A stretch of DNA of 6,281 nucleotides, from positions 1-6,281 of the forward strand of contig CADEFG010000323.1 of the NCBI GenBank assembly GCA_902826505.1, in the 5' to 3' direction. The translations under genes and the position numbers were made by a program. Positions within the stretch are counted from its first letter, which is position 1. The number at the start of each line of letters is the position of its first letter. The notes under the pieces are model-generated. The model was not told the origin of the DNA and did no database searches. It was given only the letters and a program-made list of their open reading frames with translations. Positions 5,647 to 6,281 of this stretch are shown here, piece after piece. This stretch comes from an uncultured Acidobacteriota bacterium. Its GTDB lineage: Bacteria > Acidobacteriota > Blastocatellia > Pyrinomonadales > Pyrinomonadaceae.

Positions 5647-6281
5647 ATGACGATAAAAATCAACTCATTCAGGGATATTTTATTTTCCGAACCGGCAAGC
5701 GATCTCAAGCAAACGTCCGAAACTTTACCGGAAGAACCGCTGTCCGGCACGGAAAACACTTCCGCCGAGAAGCTTGATCTTTTCAGCGGTCAACTGCGGA
5801 GAATGCAGCTTTTGCAAAAATTCGGCGCGACCGAAATCTCAAATTCAAACGCCGTCAAAACGAATTACGCGGCGCGGACAACGCGCGTCGGCGACGACGA
5901 CGAGCTTCTCAAAGAAACCCAGCGTTTGATCGAAAATTATCGCCGCCAGATAAAACCCACGGAGATCAAAGGCGCCCAGCCCGTCGCGCCCGGAAAACCG
6001 CCCGGACATTCGAGATCGAAACACGGCGTCGGCAAAGAAGTTCAGGCGGAAATTATGAATAAGCCTGAACGGATTTTCAGCGGAATCAACGATCGCGGAC
6101 GTTATGTGGATATTTACTACAAAGACGGAAGCGCCGTGATCACCGAATTCGGCAACAAGGAACGCGTGATCAGCGCCTACGGAAAAGTTTCGACCAAAGG
6201 CGGGACGACGCCGTTCAATATCGAAAAGATCGCCGCCAATCCGCAATATGTCGAGATCAAACTGGAAAAATTAGGCTCGAC
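5647..6281 (+). CDS. Toxin-like protein with possible BECR-fold nuclease domain, partial (3' end outside window)
   Basis: The frame is open from ATG 5647 to the window end (211 codons plus two bases), too late for its stop to be visible. Residues 1-110 are polar and probably loosely folded, with one helical stretch (KLDLFSGQLRRMQLLQKFG, 42-60) and no signal peptide or cysteine. A Pro/Gly linker (PVAPGKPPG, 112-120) leads to a compact domain: SRSKHGVGKEVQAEIM (122-137), PERIFSGINDRGRYVDIYY (140-158), GSAVITEF (161-168), ERVISAYGK (172-180). A His on the first helix, an Arg-rich first strand (NDRGRY) and a late Ser/Thr in 'VISAYG' recall the barnase/EndoU/colicin E5-D/RelE (BECR) RNase fold seen in polymorphic toxins and phage-associated nucleases. 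I infer this from pattern only. A linker followed by a small C-terminal toxin domain is the usual effector layout. Delivery route and target are unknown. Confidence 0.75.
   Translation, partial: MTIKINSFRDILFSEPASDLKQTSETLPEEPLSGTENTSAEKLDLFSGQLRRMQLLQKFGATEISNSNAVKTNYAARTTRVGDDDELLKETQRLIENYRRQIKPTEIKGAQPVAPGKPPGHSRSKHGVGKEVQAEIMNKPERIFSGINDRGRYVDIYYKDGSAVITEFGNKERVISAYGKVSTKGGTTPFNIEKIAANPQYVEIKLEKLGS

Overview
The window is about 6.3 kb of ordinary-looking bacterial chromosome. Genes are moderately GC-rich and intergenic gaps are AT-rich. The glucose-6-phosphate isomerase is of the kind usually fused to transaldolase, and the metallophosphoesterase belongs to a divergent long family. Together with codon style this suggests an Acidobacteriota-like organism (Blastocatellia/Pyrinomonadaceae would fit). 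That placement is inference from family flavour, not proof. I see no rRNA, tRNA, CRISPR array or transposase.

Left half (1-3162), all minus strand. Read in transcription order, it starts with ada (3162-2131), a full-length Ada methyl-acceptor and transcription activator. A DUF1203 gene follows (2038-1577) and ends in a clear intrinsic terminator (1513-1544). Next is a small ORF with a perfect Shine-Dalgarno and a good promoter (1379-1254). Last is a calcineurin-like metallophosphoesterase (1136 to beyond position 1) that runs off the window. It is open throughout 1-1136.

Centre (3163-3385) is the divergent control region between ada and pgi. It holds a 13-bp match to the AAT-N6-GCAA Ada-box pattern, placed where an activator of ada should sit, and a perfect 27-bp inverted repeat whose arms are each built from three 8-nt units. 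The best -10 elements of both ada and pgi sit 6-7 nt before the start codons, and neither gene has a Shine-Dalgarno, so both may be leaderless.

Right half (3386-6281), all plus strand. A stand-alone pgi (3386-5080) is followed after 74 nt by an acidic 151-residue protein I do not recognise (5155-5610). After 36 nt more comes a gene cut by the window end (5647-6281+). Its N-terminal half is low-complexity and its C-terminal domain has the look of a BECR-fold nuclease toxin.

The working picture is an alkylation-damage response unit (ada plus DUF1203) diverging from a central-carbon gene, with a possible small effector/partner pair at the right edge. The toxin reading and the DUF1203-alkylation link are hypotheses.
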